64,000 nt of DNA from Neoceratodus forsteri (Eukaryota > Chordata > Ceratodontiformes > Ceratodontidae), in the NCBI GenBank assembly GCA_016271365.2, contig CM057456.1, positions 610,271,501 through 610,335,500 on the forward strand, read 5' to 3'. A program made the position numbers and the translations under genes. The notes beneath the pieces were generated by a model that was not told the origin of the DNA, did no database searches, and saw only the letters and a list, made by a program, of their open reading frames with translations. Below are positions 1 through 9,464 of the stretch, one piece after another. How positions within the stretch are numbered: position 1 is the stretch's first letter; every line of letters starts with the position of its first letter.

Positions 1-361
1 ATAAAAATAAGACTAGAAGGCTTTACTATAGCAATAGGCAACTTATATTCTCCTGAAAAAGGCTTTTCAATTTTTTTTTTTTATGCCCATCTCAATAAAT
101 TACTCACAGAAGGGGAAATGTATCTCATATTACTGGCTGGGGAAAGGCATTGTCTTCAGAATTCCAAAATGGATAAAACAGAAAACAGTACCCCTTGGGA
201 CAAATACAGATGAATCATTTTTAATAACTGTATAATGGCAAATAACTTATTTGATGTATGGAGGGAGTTACACTCTTTAAATAGGAGTATATCCACCATT
301 CTGCGAATATAAAGGGTCACCACACCTACTCTGTTTTCTAATGTGCAAGGACATGGGAAAG
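1..361 (+). pseudogene. L1 LINE #1 endonuclease fragment (5' part, runs off window)
   Basis: The forward reading frames, broken by stops, carry remnants of the C-terminal half of an L1 apurinic-type endonuclease. A stretch reading FDVWRELHSLNRS (about 250-290) matches the conserved 'DiWRelhP' block that precedes the SRIDyiL motif of L1 ORF2. The fragment is cut at 361 by the DIRS insertion and resumes at 5,998 with the SDHNPVSLTF block. The L1 therefore begins left of the window. Family assignment rests on motif recognition; the copy is inactive. Confidence 0.7.
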
Positions 362-401
362 CAAGAAAAAATTACTCACCTTAGTAATTGCTTTTCTTCT
401 C

Positions 402-566
402 ATGGAGTCTTGCTATATTAGGACCTTTGCAGTATGCCCCTGGCTTTTGGCTGCCCCGGAGATGAAATAGTTAACTCCAGAGAAATCTGGAGTTCCACAG
501 CGCAAGAGCGCTATTGAAAGCTCTATCTGGGTTGTTTGAACCCAAACTGTCAGGTTCTTTACGAGG
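402..566. repeat. DIRS left inverted terminal repeat
   Basis: This segment is nearly the reverse complement of 5,826-5,985. Shared blocks include the tract around 'atgcccctggcttttg' and 'aactccagagaaatctgg'. The outermost 40-50 bp (362-401) is not shared with the other end but is found inverted in the internal complementary region at 903-955. Confidence 0.9.
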
Positions 567-902
567 CTAAACTAACATAGCAAGTCTGTGTGGAAAAGCC
601 TACACTAGCCATTGGCTACCTACTAACAGTAGAACCACAAAACACAACAATAAAGAAAACAGTATCACGATTATTGTTAGGATAACCCTTGACCACCACT
701 ACTAAGGCCCCTCTGCCCAAAGACTGAAGTCCAGAGAGGGGCCCAGCTACCAATTAACAAAAAATAGAAACTATCTAGTTCCTAACCCAAGAAAGAAAAA
801 GGGGGAAACTAGAGCTAAACAGGCATGACACAGTGATTGCACCAACTTGCCAACCCCATACCCAAATAGGGATTCTGAGAGGGGTAGGAGGAGGGTTGTC
901 CT

Positions 903-1000
903 AATATAGCAAGACTCCATGAGAAGAAAAGCAATTACTAAGGTGAGTAATTTTTCTTCAAACACCATGAAGTCTTGCTTATATTAGGACCTTTGCAGAG
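903..1000. repeat. DIRS internal complementary region (ICR)
   Basis: Positions 903-955 are the reverse complement of the left tip (about 362-415). Positions 951-1,000 are the reverse complement of the right tip (about 5,955-5,997). The two halves abut around 'ttcttcaaacacc', so the ICR joins both ends as they would meet in a circular intermediate. In DIRS elements this region is thought to template completion of the ends during circle formation. Confidence 0.93.
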
Positions 1001-2052
1001 TACACAGCAGTACCCCATGGAGGAGGGTCAGAACCTACTTGGAAATAGGCTCTGCAGGACAGCTGTGCCAGCGAGCATCTCTCCTGGACTGGACGTCCAG
1101 GGAATAATGCTAGTGAAAGTGGGACTGTCTTCCAGGTAGCAGCTTGACAGATTTCAAAATGGGAATATCTCTAGCAGCCACTAGAGATGCAGCTGTACCC
1201 CTGGTGGAATGAGCCCTCAGGCCTGAGGGCAGCTCCTTGCACAGTTTTTGATAACAGAACTGGATACAAGAGACAATCCACCCAGCAATCGACCTCCTAG
1301 TAGCAGGCCTCCCTTACCCACATCTCCATAGGTAAGGAAGAGCTGGAGGATTTGAACCTGTGACCCTTGGTACGATCCAAATAATAGCTAAGGGCTCTTT
1401 TACGTCCAAACTGTGCAAGCTTCTCTCACCAGAAGAGGAGTGCTCAGTAAAAATACTGGAAGAGAGATGGATTGGTTAAGATGAAAATCTGAAACCACCT
1501 TAGGTAAAAACTTTCTGTTAGTCCTGAGGGATCACTTTATCTCTGTGGAAAGAAATGAAATCCTCTTCCACTGACAAGGCTTGCAATTCACATACGCTAG
1601 CAGAAGTGATAGCCGCTAGAAAACAGTTTTCCAAGTTAAGAACTTGAGATCTGCCGAATCCAGAGGCTCAAAGGGAGGTTGCATTAGCTGGGCAATGCAA
1701 ATATTCAAGTCCCATGCAGGGTTGGTTCCCGAAAGGGAGGATTAGTATGAAGTAACCCTTTGAAAAATTTTGCAAACACAGGGTGAGAAGAAAGAGAAAC
1801 TGGTTTTCCTGCAGAAATAAAAACCGAAACAGCTGCCAAATGAACCTTTAAGGTAGCTGGTTTGAGGCCTAAGGAATTTAAGTGGACCAGGTAGTCCAAC
1901 AAAATAGGCAGGTCAGCTGATTCTGGGGTGATTTGCCTCTCAGAACACCAAAATGAGAATCTCTTCCATTTAGAATTATAAGTGGCTCTAGTGGAAGGCT
2001 TTCTGGAGGCCTTCAAAATATCAAGACACCTTGAGAAGGTGTAAATGAGCAA
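1000..2052 (-). pseudogene. DIRS tyrosine recombinase (YR), frameshifted
   Basis: Acts as the integrase substitute in DIRS elements, joining the circular DNA copy to the genome. The N-terminal part (115-codon ORF, 1,705-2,052) has a SAM-like core-binding fold signature, including TRATYNSKWKRFSFWC and LKPATLKVHLAAVSVF. The catalytic half (about 1,010-1,700) is spread over frames: an H-x-x-R box reads AHSTRG near 1,210, and the C-terminal HYSLDV, containing the nucleophilic tyrosine, lies near 1,100. At least one indel separates these boxes and a stop precedes the tyrosine block, so the protein is not made intact. It lies immediately upstream of the ICR, the usual position. Confidence 0.85.
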
Positions 2053-2406
2053 ACTCTAACTCCTCAGAACCAAGCCTTGAGGTGGAGGGAGTTGAGATCC
2101 GGATACCACACTCTCCCCTGTGCACAGGTCAGCAGGTCGTGAGCCCTGGGCAAGGTCAGGGAGGGTGGAATGATAGGGACAGAAGAAGAGGGTACCAAGG
2201 CTGCCTGGCCCAGTTCTGAGCAATCAGAATCACCCTGCAAGGCTGAGTTCTGATTTTTACTAAAACCCTGAAGAGGAGAGGAACGGAGGGAAAGCATAGA
2301 GGAACTTTCCTCCCAATCCAGCTGAAAGGCATCCAGGGGACTGACCCCAGAACTGGGGCCTGCAGCAAAACAGGGAAGTTTGTGGTTGTCTGGGGCTGCA
2401 AAAGAT

Positions 2407-3176
2407 CTATCTGAGGTGCCCCAGCGCATAAGATGACCCCAGCACTTGAGGGTTCAGAGCCCATTCGTGGTGGCCCTGAGAAATCCTGCTGAGGGCGTCC
2501 GCTAGGACATTGTCCTTCCCTGGGAGGTGAACCGCTATCAGAGAGGTGTTCAGGGAATAGGCCAGAGACCACAACTTCATTGCTTCGGTGCACAGGGCTG
2601 AAGAGCGAGTGCCCCCTTGCTTGTTGATGTACCACATTGTTGTGGTATTGTCTGTCCTGACTTGAACAACTTTGTTCTGGACAGTTTCTGAAAAAACCTG
2701 GAGAGCAAGGAAGACAGCTCCTGAGCTCCAGCAGATTGATGTGAAGCAGAGATTCCTGGGGGACCAAACTCCCTGAGTTGAAAGGTCGCCCAGGTGAGCT
2801 CCCAACCCAACAGGGACGCATCCGTGGTGAGGATGAGGAGTGAGGACAGGAAGGAATGGGACCCCTGAGGACAGGTTGCTCGATCCAGCCACCACTGGAG
2901 AGCTAGGATCAGAGTCTTGGTCACTGGGACCAATTTGGTAAGGGTCCCTCCTTTGAGACCAATAGGATCTCAAGTGGAACTGAATGTCCTCATCTGAAAT
3001 CTTGCCCCGGCACAACAGCTGTAGAGGCAGCCATGTGCCCCAGGAGTTGCAGAAAGTGCCTTGCTGGTCGAGAGACCTGCATGGAGAAAGAAGATGCCAG
3101 GGCAATGAGTTTGTCCACTCTTTCGGAGGGAGGAATGCCCTGGCTAACTTTGTGTTCAGCTCTGCACCTATAAAAG
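2407..3176 (-). pseudogene. DIRS RNase H domain and pol C-terminus
   Basis: Continues the reverse transcriptase after a frame change. In a long open frame (2,407-3,714) the RNase H block VQVRTDNTTTMWYINKQGG is followed by HLPGKDNVLADALSR (about 2,488-2,665), supplying conserved Asp and His/Asp residues of Ty3/DIRS-type RNase H. An overlapping frame (2,156-2,821) has the downstream connector typical of DIRS pol, including a WPrqxWyplLL-like block (NWARQPWYPLLLSL). Pol is therefore split over at least two frames by indels. Its role is removal of the RNA strand during cDNA synthesis. Confidence 0.85.
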
Positions 3177-3714
3177 TTAGTACCTGAACTGGTTCGAGAA
3201 CTGACTTTGAACATTCAGCAGGAACCCCAGAAAGATGAGGAGTTCCTGGGTGATTTGCAAGTGGGATTTTACCTGCTCTGATGACTGACCCACAATAAGC
3301 CAGTCGTCCAAGTAGGGAAACACAGCTATCCCTTGTCTTCTTAAGTGGGCCACTACTACAGCTAGACATTTTGTGAAAACTCTTGGAGCAGAAGTGAGTC
3401 CGAAGGGCATTGCCCTGAACTGGTAGTGGCCCGAGGGCAGTTCGAACCTGAGGTACTTTCGGTGAGAGGCCCTGATTAGAATATGGAAGTAGGCATCCTT
3501 GAGGTCCAGGGAAGCTAGCCAGTCCCCTGGCCTCAAGGATGGCAAAATCATTGCTAAAGTCAGCATTTTGAACTTTGGTTTTACAAGATGCTTGTTCAGA
3601 AATCTTAAATCCAAGATGGGCTGCCAGTCTCCTGTCTTTTGGGGTCAGGAAGTACCTTGAGTAAAGACCCTTGCTCTGGTGGCAGGGGGACCCTTTCCAC
3701 TGCTTTGCAGTCAA
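3177..3714 (-). pseudogene. DIRS reverse transcriptase domain
   Basis: The 3,177-3,614 frame has a clear DIRS/Ty3-like RT: RFLNKHLVKPKFKM at the start, LASLDLKDAYFHI (motif A), FRAMPFGLTSAPRVF (motif B) and FPYLDDWLIVG (motif C; the catalytic YLDD is encoded at 3,303-3,314). The start of the domain, SRYFLTPKD, is in another frame reaching 3,714, so one frameshift splits the N-terminal finger. RT residues look intact, but the ORF as a whole is broken. It lies between gag and RNase H on the minus strand. Confidence 0.93.
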
Positions 3715-3846
3715 AAGAGAAACCTCTGCTTCTAGTGTGAGGGTTTCTAAAAGACTTGAGGGGAAAGTGCCTGGCTCTCATCTTGGGAAACTGTTTGAAA
3801 CTGAGAACCAAGCCTTGCACCACCTCCAGAACCCATTTGTCCGAGG

Positions 3847-5461
3847 TTAGGGACAACCAGTTCTGCAGAAATAAGCCAGTCTGCCCCCACGGTACAGACA
3901 CCCCGTCAGGGTGCCTGCTAGCAGGAGCAGCTTTAGGTTGGGAGAGGGCCTGCCTGTGCCCGTCTGCCTCTGCCTCTGAAAAATCCTCTCTGCAAAAGCA
4001 GAAGAAGCCTGGAATTGGTAAAAAGGCCTATTGTAAGGCCTGCCCCTACCCCTGGGGGCATGCCTATGTTGAGTGGCATGCCTCTCCTTAGCTTGGGCAC
4101 TTTTGTAAGTAGTCCTGTATTCATCCATCTTTTTCATGTAATTTTCTGTTTGTTCTCCAAACAGAGAATTTCCTATAACAGGAAAATCTATAGCCTTTGA
4201 CTGGGTATCTTGGGACAGATTAGTGCATCTGAGCCATGCCAACCTACGGAGAGCTACAGAAGTGGCCATGACCCTAGAGGAAACATCATTAACATCAACA
4301 GCAGCATGAAATTGAACTTCAGAGGCTTCAATGCCAAGAGCAGCCACCTGTTCCAACTCACTAGCCAGCTGGCCATGGGCCTGCTTGGCCAACTGCAATA
4401 TAGTGTCCCATCTAGATTTCTGATATCTAGCCACATAAGCCATATAATTAGCCTGTCTGAGTCCCAAAGAAGCTGCCACATACTGTTTTTTCGCCATGGC
4501 ATCAATCTTCCTGGAATCCTTATCAGGAGGATGTGAAGCCAGGGGAATACTTGCACCACACCTACATGACTACACTGTTCAGTAAGGAAGTCTGTATTAG
4601 GGCCTGACAACGTATACCTTCTGTCCATTTTTTTATCTACAGGAGGGACAGAAAAAGGATTTTTTTAAATCTTAGTGGTTTGCCTCCTAAATGACTTATG
4701 TAAAGGAACAGAAAACCTTCTAGCCTCTGGAATATCCATCATTTCCACATAGTCAGGCTCCTCTTGCTCATCCACAGCCTCTTCTAAGGGCAGCTGGAGA
4801 GTTTCTGCTACTTTCTTATAAAATCTGAAATGAGATGGGGACTCAGACAATAAAGGGGAGACTCAAAGGTCTGTCTGGAGAAATGTCCAGTTCTATTGGC
4901 ACTTCCAGACCTTCCCAATCACAATTACAATCATCAAAATCTTCCTCCCCTCCTGTGGTTCATAAAAATCCCCAACATAATCCTGAACCACTGGACCTGA
5001 ACAGACCCCTTTTTCCAACCAGAGGGTTTAACAAGTCCCTGAGACAAAGACTGGACAATCTGTATGGCTTTAGCTATTTCTACAGCAGAAGGAGAGACAA
5101 AACTGGACTCCACACTAGCTGATTTCTTTGTCCTTTTGCTTTGACTGGTTCCTCAGGACCAGCCTTTCTTTGCCCGAGGAAGTATCGCCTGGTCAGAGGG
5201 CACTCCTCTGGTCCAGCCGTAGCTGGGCCGGGCTGGCCATCCGGTCAGCTGATCTTTTTGTCTTCTCGCCCCTGAGCCTGCCCAATCTCTTCCAGGGTGG
5301 CTGCAGGAAATTCTTACATATCTGGCAGTCTGACAGGAGGTGGTCAGCCCCAGACAATAGACACAAGTGGTGTGTGGGGTCAGCCTTGGCAAAGGCTTCC
5401 CCACAGACATCACAGTGTTGAAACCCAGTGGGCCAGTTTTTCTTTTGGGTTTCTCAGACAT
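3847..5461 (-). pseudogene. DIRS gag-like ORF, frameshifted
   Basis: The main frame (3,847-4,497, 216 codons) has the gag signature seen in vertebrate DIRS: LRRLAWLRCTNLS, then FPVIGNSLFG, and a basic arginine/glycine tail (HAPRGRGRPYNRPF) suited to nucleic-acid binding. The N-terminal part (5,153-5,461) starts at an ATG reading MSEKPKRKTGP and has cysteine/histidine pairs (CxxC..H..CxxC type) spread over two frames, suggesting a broken zinc-binding module. The segment between (4,500-5,150) is acidic and serine-rich and has no long single frame. Expected role is a structural protein of the replication particle. Confidence 0.75.
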
Positions 5462-5825
5462 AGTGCCAGCCTAACCAAACTTGTCCTTTGTTTCAGGCCT
5501 TGCCAGGACAAGACACCCTTATCGGTCCCTAACCGTGTCACGGTATTTGAAAAAACACTTTTAATTGCAGGTTTTTTAGGACCGATAAGAACCGAGTACC
5601 TCACTCTAAATGCAAGAAACAATTTTTAAACAAACTGATCGGTTCAGAGCGAACCGATATGAGTTCCACACAGTCTAAAATTATTTTACTACGGTTACCA
5701 GATAGAGCTTTAAACTGAAAACGCGGTAATTTTAAACACTTTCTCGGTTAAATGAACCGATAAAAATACTTTAAACCCAAAACGAACTGAAATGAAGGAG
5801 CTGGTCTCCGGAGCGCCTGTTCAGT

Positions 5826-5985
5826 GAAAGCGAGTAAAGAATCTGACAGTTTGGGTTCAAACAACCCAGATAGAGTTAATAGCGCAGGTTGTGGAACCCA
5901 GATTTCTCTGGAGTTAACTATTTCATCTCCGGGGCAGTCAAAAGCCAGGGGCATACTGCAAAGGTCCTAATATAAGCAAGACTTC
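5826..5985. repeat. DIRS right inverted terminal repeat
   Basis: Reverse complement of the left repeat, with scattered substitutions and small indels. Its outer tip (about 5,955-5,997) is complementary to 951-998 in the internal region. Confidence 0.9.
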
Positions 5986-5997
5986 ATGGTGTTTGAA

Positions 5998-6591
5998 ACA
6001 AATGTTTTGAATTGTTCTATTCTTCCCTCTTATTTATCAGATCATAATCCTGTTTCACTCACTTTTATGTTAGACAGAGGATATAAATAATGTAAATGTT
6101 TAGAGAATGAAGAACGCAGTGTTATCAAATGAAGATTTATGTGTTAAAATCAAGGGAGCGGTCAAATAATTTTGGGAGAATAATCTTAAACAAGGTTACA
6201 GCGTTCTACAAGCATGGGATGCTTTCAAAGCTACCATGAGGGAAATAATTATATCAAAAGCTTAATGGTATCATAAAAAACCTAAAGAGAAATTTAACAA
6301 ACTAGAGGAAACCTTAAAAAAATTGGAATCAGACTTAAGGAATGGTAAAAAACGTGAAAGTATAATACCATAAAAATTTTATTGATTAATATTTCAGAAA
6401 TCACATATATTGAAAAGTTATTTAATGGTAAAATCAAAAAGGAGTCCATAGATTATCTGGGTGTAAGACTAGCCCTAACCTCAGAATCTATATTTCTTCA
6501 CAATTACAAACCAGTTTTAAATAAAGTAAAAGATTAAATACAAGGTTAGAGCAAAATATCATTATCTTTATGGGGAAAAATCCAGCTTCTT
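5998..6591 (+). pseudogene. L1 #1 ORF2 fragment (endonuclease end and post-EN region)
   Basis: Directly after the DIRS right end the frame reads ILPSYLSDHNPVSLTF, the final block of an L1 endonuclease (SDHxP). Further on WDAFKAYIRG-like and LSLWGKIQLLKM blocks appear, the latter typical of the region after the L1 RT. A large part of the RT is missing (deleted between about 6,350 and 6,420). Stops are frequent. The fragment ends at the SINE target site. Confidence 0.7.
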
Positions 6592-6606
6592 AAAATGGTG
6601 TCGATT
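6592..6606. repeat. SINE #1 left target-site duplication
   Basis: The 15 bp 'aaaatggtgtcgatt' is repeated with two mismatches at 7,191-7,205 directly after the A-tail. The length is typical of L1-mediated insertion. Confidence 0.85.
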
Positions 6607-7190
6607 AAGCTGGCCTGCCGGTGCAGCGGTTGGATTTCCGCTTGTGACGCTGGCAACCCGGGTTCGGGAACGGACCCAGGGAGTCGGAGGGCCGGCCGGA
6701 GGAGAAGCATTGAGTGTCCCATGGACTGCTCTCTTTTTCTGGGGAGAGGGTGGGGTGAGTGTCCGGTACTTGATGGACTCCTGGCAGAGGCCGGAGGTAC
6801 CACAAGCAATCAGCACCAGAATGGTGAGTGGCGGGATGGACACTGGACGTCATTGCACATCCCAACCCTGGGGTAGACCAGAAAAACACTCGCTGACCAC
6901 TTCGGATAATGCTTCCCCGGTACCTGACCTCTATAGCTGTCCGCCGCTCTGCCGACCAATTACGGCTCCACATCGCCACTGAGGCCCCGAACCCTGCCCT
7001 GGGGAGGAACCAGGGAGGCAATGTTGGTTACTGCTGGCACCTTCCTCCATCGTAGATGGGCATGAAGTGGTGCCATGGCCCCGCCCTGGGGGGTAAGCCA
7101 GGGGGATATCGGCAGAGGCGGCCATTGGAGAGCGAGGTAGGTGCCTGGAGAGAAGCCGAGGAGTAGAGCAGCCGACAGACAAAAAAAAAA
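6607..7190 (+). mobile_element. tRNA-derived SINE, copy 1 (about 584 bp)
   Basis: Starts 'aagctggcctgccggtgcag', contains a box-B-like promoter element 'gggttcgggaac' near 6,660 and ends in a run of 10-12 A. It is flanked by a 15 bp TSD. The body after the tRNA-like head is long (about 500 bp), GC-rich and also found at 59,515-60,140 and, inverted and headless, at 61,704-62,156. It interrupts L1 #1 between its LSLWGKIQLLKM block and the following VLIPQL block. Large open frames on both strands here reflect high GC, not genes. Confidence 0.85.
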
Positions 7191-7387
7191 AAGATGGTGT
7201 TGATTCCACAATTGTCATACATTATACCAGCTGTAATAACTGAAATTCCTGAAACATTGTTTCAATCTATCAAACGTATATTTTGCAGCTTTGTTTGGAA
7301 TAACAAAAACCTAGGGTGACTTGGAATAAGTTATGTCTGCCTAAACATAAAGGGGGGTTAGCGTGTCCAGATGTTAAACAGAGAATA
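7191..7387 (+). pseudogene. L1 #1 ORF2 C-terminal fragment
   Basis: After the SINE the L1 resumes with residues resembling IPETLFQSIKRIFCSFVWNN and KGGLACPD, the standard 'p..ff..i...i..FiW......GGLglP' region of L1 ORF2. An in-frame stop follows NKNLG. It ends at the hairpin element. Confidence 0.75.
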
Positions 7388-7540
7388 ATGGATAGGTAAG
7401 TGTGTGTTATGGATTTTTTTCACACACCTGAGGTGTGTGATGACCCTTAAACCTTGAGAGCAAAGCTCAAGAGGTTTATGTGGTCATCACACACCGAGGG
7501 TGTGTGAAAAAAAATCCATAACATCAAGCTTACCTATCCT
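7388..7540. repeat. Hairpin/foldback element, core family copy 1
   Basis: Near-perfect inverted repeat. Outer arms start 'aataatggataggtaag' and end with its complement, inner arms carry 'gtgtgtgatgacc', and the centre (7,451-7,475) contains TTGAGAGCAAAGCTCAA. The core is shared with 43,287-43,313 and, with substitutions, 29,485-29,507, but the arms differ between copies. No ORF. Probably a MITE or foldback non-autonomous DNA element. Confidence 0.8.
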
Positions 7541-7746
7541 TTATTTTTTATAATTGCTGGTGTGGAAGTTTAGACTGTATTTGTAGCAGCTTGAAAGAAA
7601 AATACTCTTTTTAGCTAGAGTGCAGTTTTATATTTGAAGAAATTGAACTGTACATGAATAAAAACAGTTGAAAATACTGCAGTTGAAATACTTTTTGTAA
7701 AACAATGGAATGCAATAGTTTTAAAGTCTTTTCTTTGGGGAATGTT

Positions 7747-7842
7747 ATATCAACCGGATTTCAGGTTATTATGAATTGTCATATCAACCAGATTTCAGGT
7801 TATTATTGACTGGGGCATAATAACCTGAAATCCGGTTGATAT
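7747..7842. repeat. Triple 27 bp repeat: direct pair plus inverted copy
   Basis: The unit beginning 'atatcaaccggatttcagg' occurs at 7,747-7,773 and 7,781-7,808 (direct) and inverted at 7,816-7,842. The last two form a stem with an approximately 7-10 nt loop. Divergence between units is one or two bases, so this is recent or maintained. A partial 'aatccggttg' follows at about 7,861. Confidence 0.85.
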
Positions 7843-7904
7843 GCATTTTTAGCAAAACAGTAATCCGGTTGCTATTTATGGTCACCAGTAATTATAGCAA
7901 ATTA

Positions 7905-8150
7905 TAAAGCATACTGATTAAAAACTGTTCTGAACTGGGCTTATAAAACTGAGCCATCAGATTTTGAAGAAGAAATTAACAGAATGGAATCTAAAGCAGG
8001 ATTACATTTATGCAATATATGGTTTTCTCCTCAATCTTATAATAAATTCAAAAACAACAAAATTAAACAGTTAAGTAAGACTATAAAAGAATTTCAACTA
8101 TCAAACCAATTGAAACCAGAACGTTACAGTGACAGTTTTATCTGGGAACA
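7905..8150 (+). pseudogene. L1 #1 ORF2 C-terminal region (tentative)
   Basis: One frame reads LKTVLNWAYKTEP and GLHLCNIWFSPQSYNKFKNN over about 80 codons without a stop, similar in layout to the L1 ORF2 region after the cysteine-poor linker (hPil...lkiW ... PlW.np.F). Base composition is AT-rich like the other L1 #1 pieces and unlike the following GC-rich tract. Identity is weaker than for neighbouring L1 fragments. Confidence 0.45.
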
Positions 8151-8159
8151 TCCCAGACA

Positions 8160-9060
8160 CAAAATGGACAATAAGTATTTTTTGGGGGGATTCACAAAAA
8201 AGATGCGCATGGCGCATCTCAGAAGCGCTACGGCAAATGAGATGTGCCGTGCCCAAACATTGGTATTCGCGGAAGATGTGCCACAAGATGCACATGGCAC
8301 ATCCCCACTGTGAATGCCAGTGACGCACCATGGTGCAACCTGAGTTGCCCTGATGCATCCCGGATGCGCTGGAGCACCAGGAATCACAAAACAATGAATC
8401 AGGAGCAACTCAGCGAGGGACACAGGAGTAACAGGGGAAGACTGCAGTGGTATATGGGTGCTAGTGAACAGCCCAGCAGGGACTGCACCCAAGGCCAAAG
8501 GGCTGGAGAATGGCCCGTCAAAGCAGGCAAGGTGCATAGACAGAGCACACATGGTGACAGCTGGAAGCACCACACAAACACCCCCAAACCAGGGGACCAA
8601 CAGGCACAGTTGTCATGCACAGGGGCGACTGTCAAGGTGCTGCACAGCAGCAGAGGTGCAAGAGGGCAGCATGGCAGAGGCAACCATGCAAGTACCACTG
8701 CACATGAACACAGCAGGGCGGACATGGGAGGTGCAGCACAGGCACACACAAGAGGACAGGCACAATGGCACACTGGCCGAATGCCATAGCCTGCACAGGA
8801 GGAACATGCCCACAGGCACTGTGGACCTCAAGAAGAGCATCACAGCACCAGGGTGACCACCACAACAAAACAACCCATACCACACACAGAACAGTGGCAT
8901 TGTGCAAGTGAGCACATAAGAAGGCCACCCAACAGTCCAGACACAACACAGAGGACACACACTGTGGTGGGCATGAAAGGCGGACAAAGTGCATGGATGT
9001 GCAGTGCCACAGAGGCAAATGTGCAAATGGAAACAAGGGTAGTGGAGCTCCCCCTTTCTA
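8160..9060. other. GC-rich CA/TG-repeat-like block of unknown nature
   Basis: About 900 bp with much higher GC and many 'gcacatgg', 'cacaca' and 'gatgcgcatggcgcatctc' type palindromic words. Open frames of 100-180 codons occur on both strands, but none resembles a protein I know. Short inverted pairs at 8,190-8,310 (gatgcgcatggcgcatc, gatgcacatggcacatc) suggest the terminal zone of a non-autonomous DNA element. No tandem period is obvious by eye. Confidence 0.4.
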
Positions 9061-9184
9061 CAAGTACTTAACTTAGTACAAAGCTTCACACTGGCTAGTA
9101 AGGAAAATCTATCACTTTATATTGACATAACATGTTACCAAACCATAATAATGTTGACAGAATACAGGGGATTCATAAGATACA

Positions 9185-9464
9185 AATGGTGTACAGGAAA
9201 AAAGAATTTGTTAGTCATAAACAGTTCAGTTCAGTATTTCATTTAGTCCATATCTTGGCAAATGGGTTTTCGAGGTAAAAATCACCACGCTTCCCGTTTG
9301 AGTAGAATTCCTTCTCTGTCACCACCTCTTAATAATTCTGGTATTCTCTCGATGCCAAAACATTTCAAGCTTGATACTTGATGATGTCTCTCAACATAAT
9401 GCCTTGCTAATGGAGAACGCAAATCTTGTCTTCGAATGGTGCTTTTATGCTCTGTAATTCTAAT
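9185..9464 (-). pseudogene. Penelope-like element GIY-YIG endonuclease, C-terminal part
   Basis: The minus-strand frame from 9,464 downward reads RITEHKSTIRRQ, SPLARHYVERHHQVSSLK, then RGGDREGILLKREAW and, after a one-base frameshift, PRYGLNEILN followed by a stop. The series EH, SPxAxHF, RGGDR, LLxREAxWI, xGLNE is the C-terminal block of Penelope-like retroelement GIY-YIG endonucleases. The preceding half lies at 11,146-11,235, because CR1 copy a is inserted within the domain. The role in the parent element is target nicking for insertion. Confidence 0.8.

Larger units (their letters stand above)
362..5997 (-). mobile_element. DIRS-type tyrosine-recombinase retrotransposon, complete
   Basis: Read on the minus strand, the order is terminal repeat, gag-like ORF, reverse transcriptase, RNase H, tyrosine recombinase, internal complementary region, terminal repeat. 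The two ends carry inverted repeats of about 150 bp (about 410-566 and 5,826-5,985). An internal region at 903-1,000 is complementary to both outer ends joined together, the diagnostic DIRS replication feature. No long TSD is visible, as expected for recombinase-mediated integration. All ORFs have frameshifts, so this copy is probably dead. It interrupts L1 #1 inside its endonuclease domain. No DAM-like methyltransferase domain, found in many DIRS elements, is recognisable in the short gap between RNase H and recombinase. Confidence 0.95.

Noticed and set aside
771..968. 65-codon minus-strand frame at the DIRS left end
   Set aside because: Falls across the terminal repeat and ICR, which are non-coding in this element type.
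6640..6680. Possible tRNA gene (box-B-like gggttcgggaac)
   Set aside because: It is the promoter head of a dispersed SINE with A-tail and TSD, and no full cloverleaf is formed.
7388..7540. Rho-independent terminator or bacterial regulatory hairpin
   Set aside because: The context is eukaryotic transposon DNA, and the stem is far longer than a terminator and recurs as a dispersed element.
8244..8789. 181-codon forward frame in the GC-rich block
   Set aside because: Similar-length frames exist on the opposite strand, there is no recognisable domain, and composition alone explains it.
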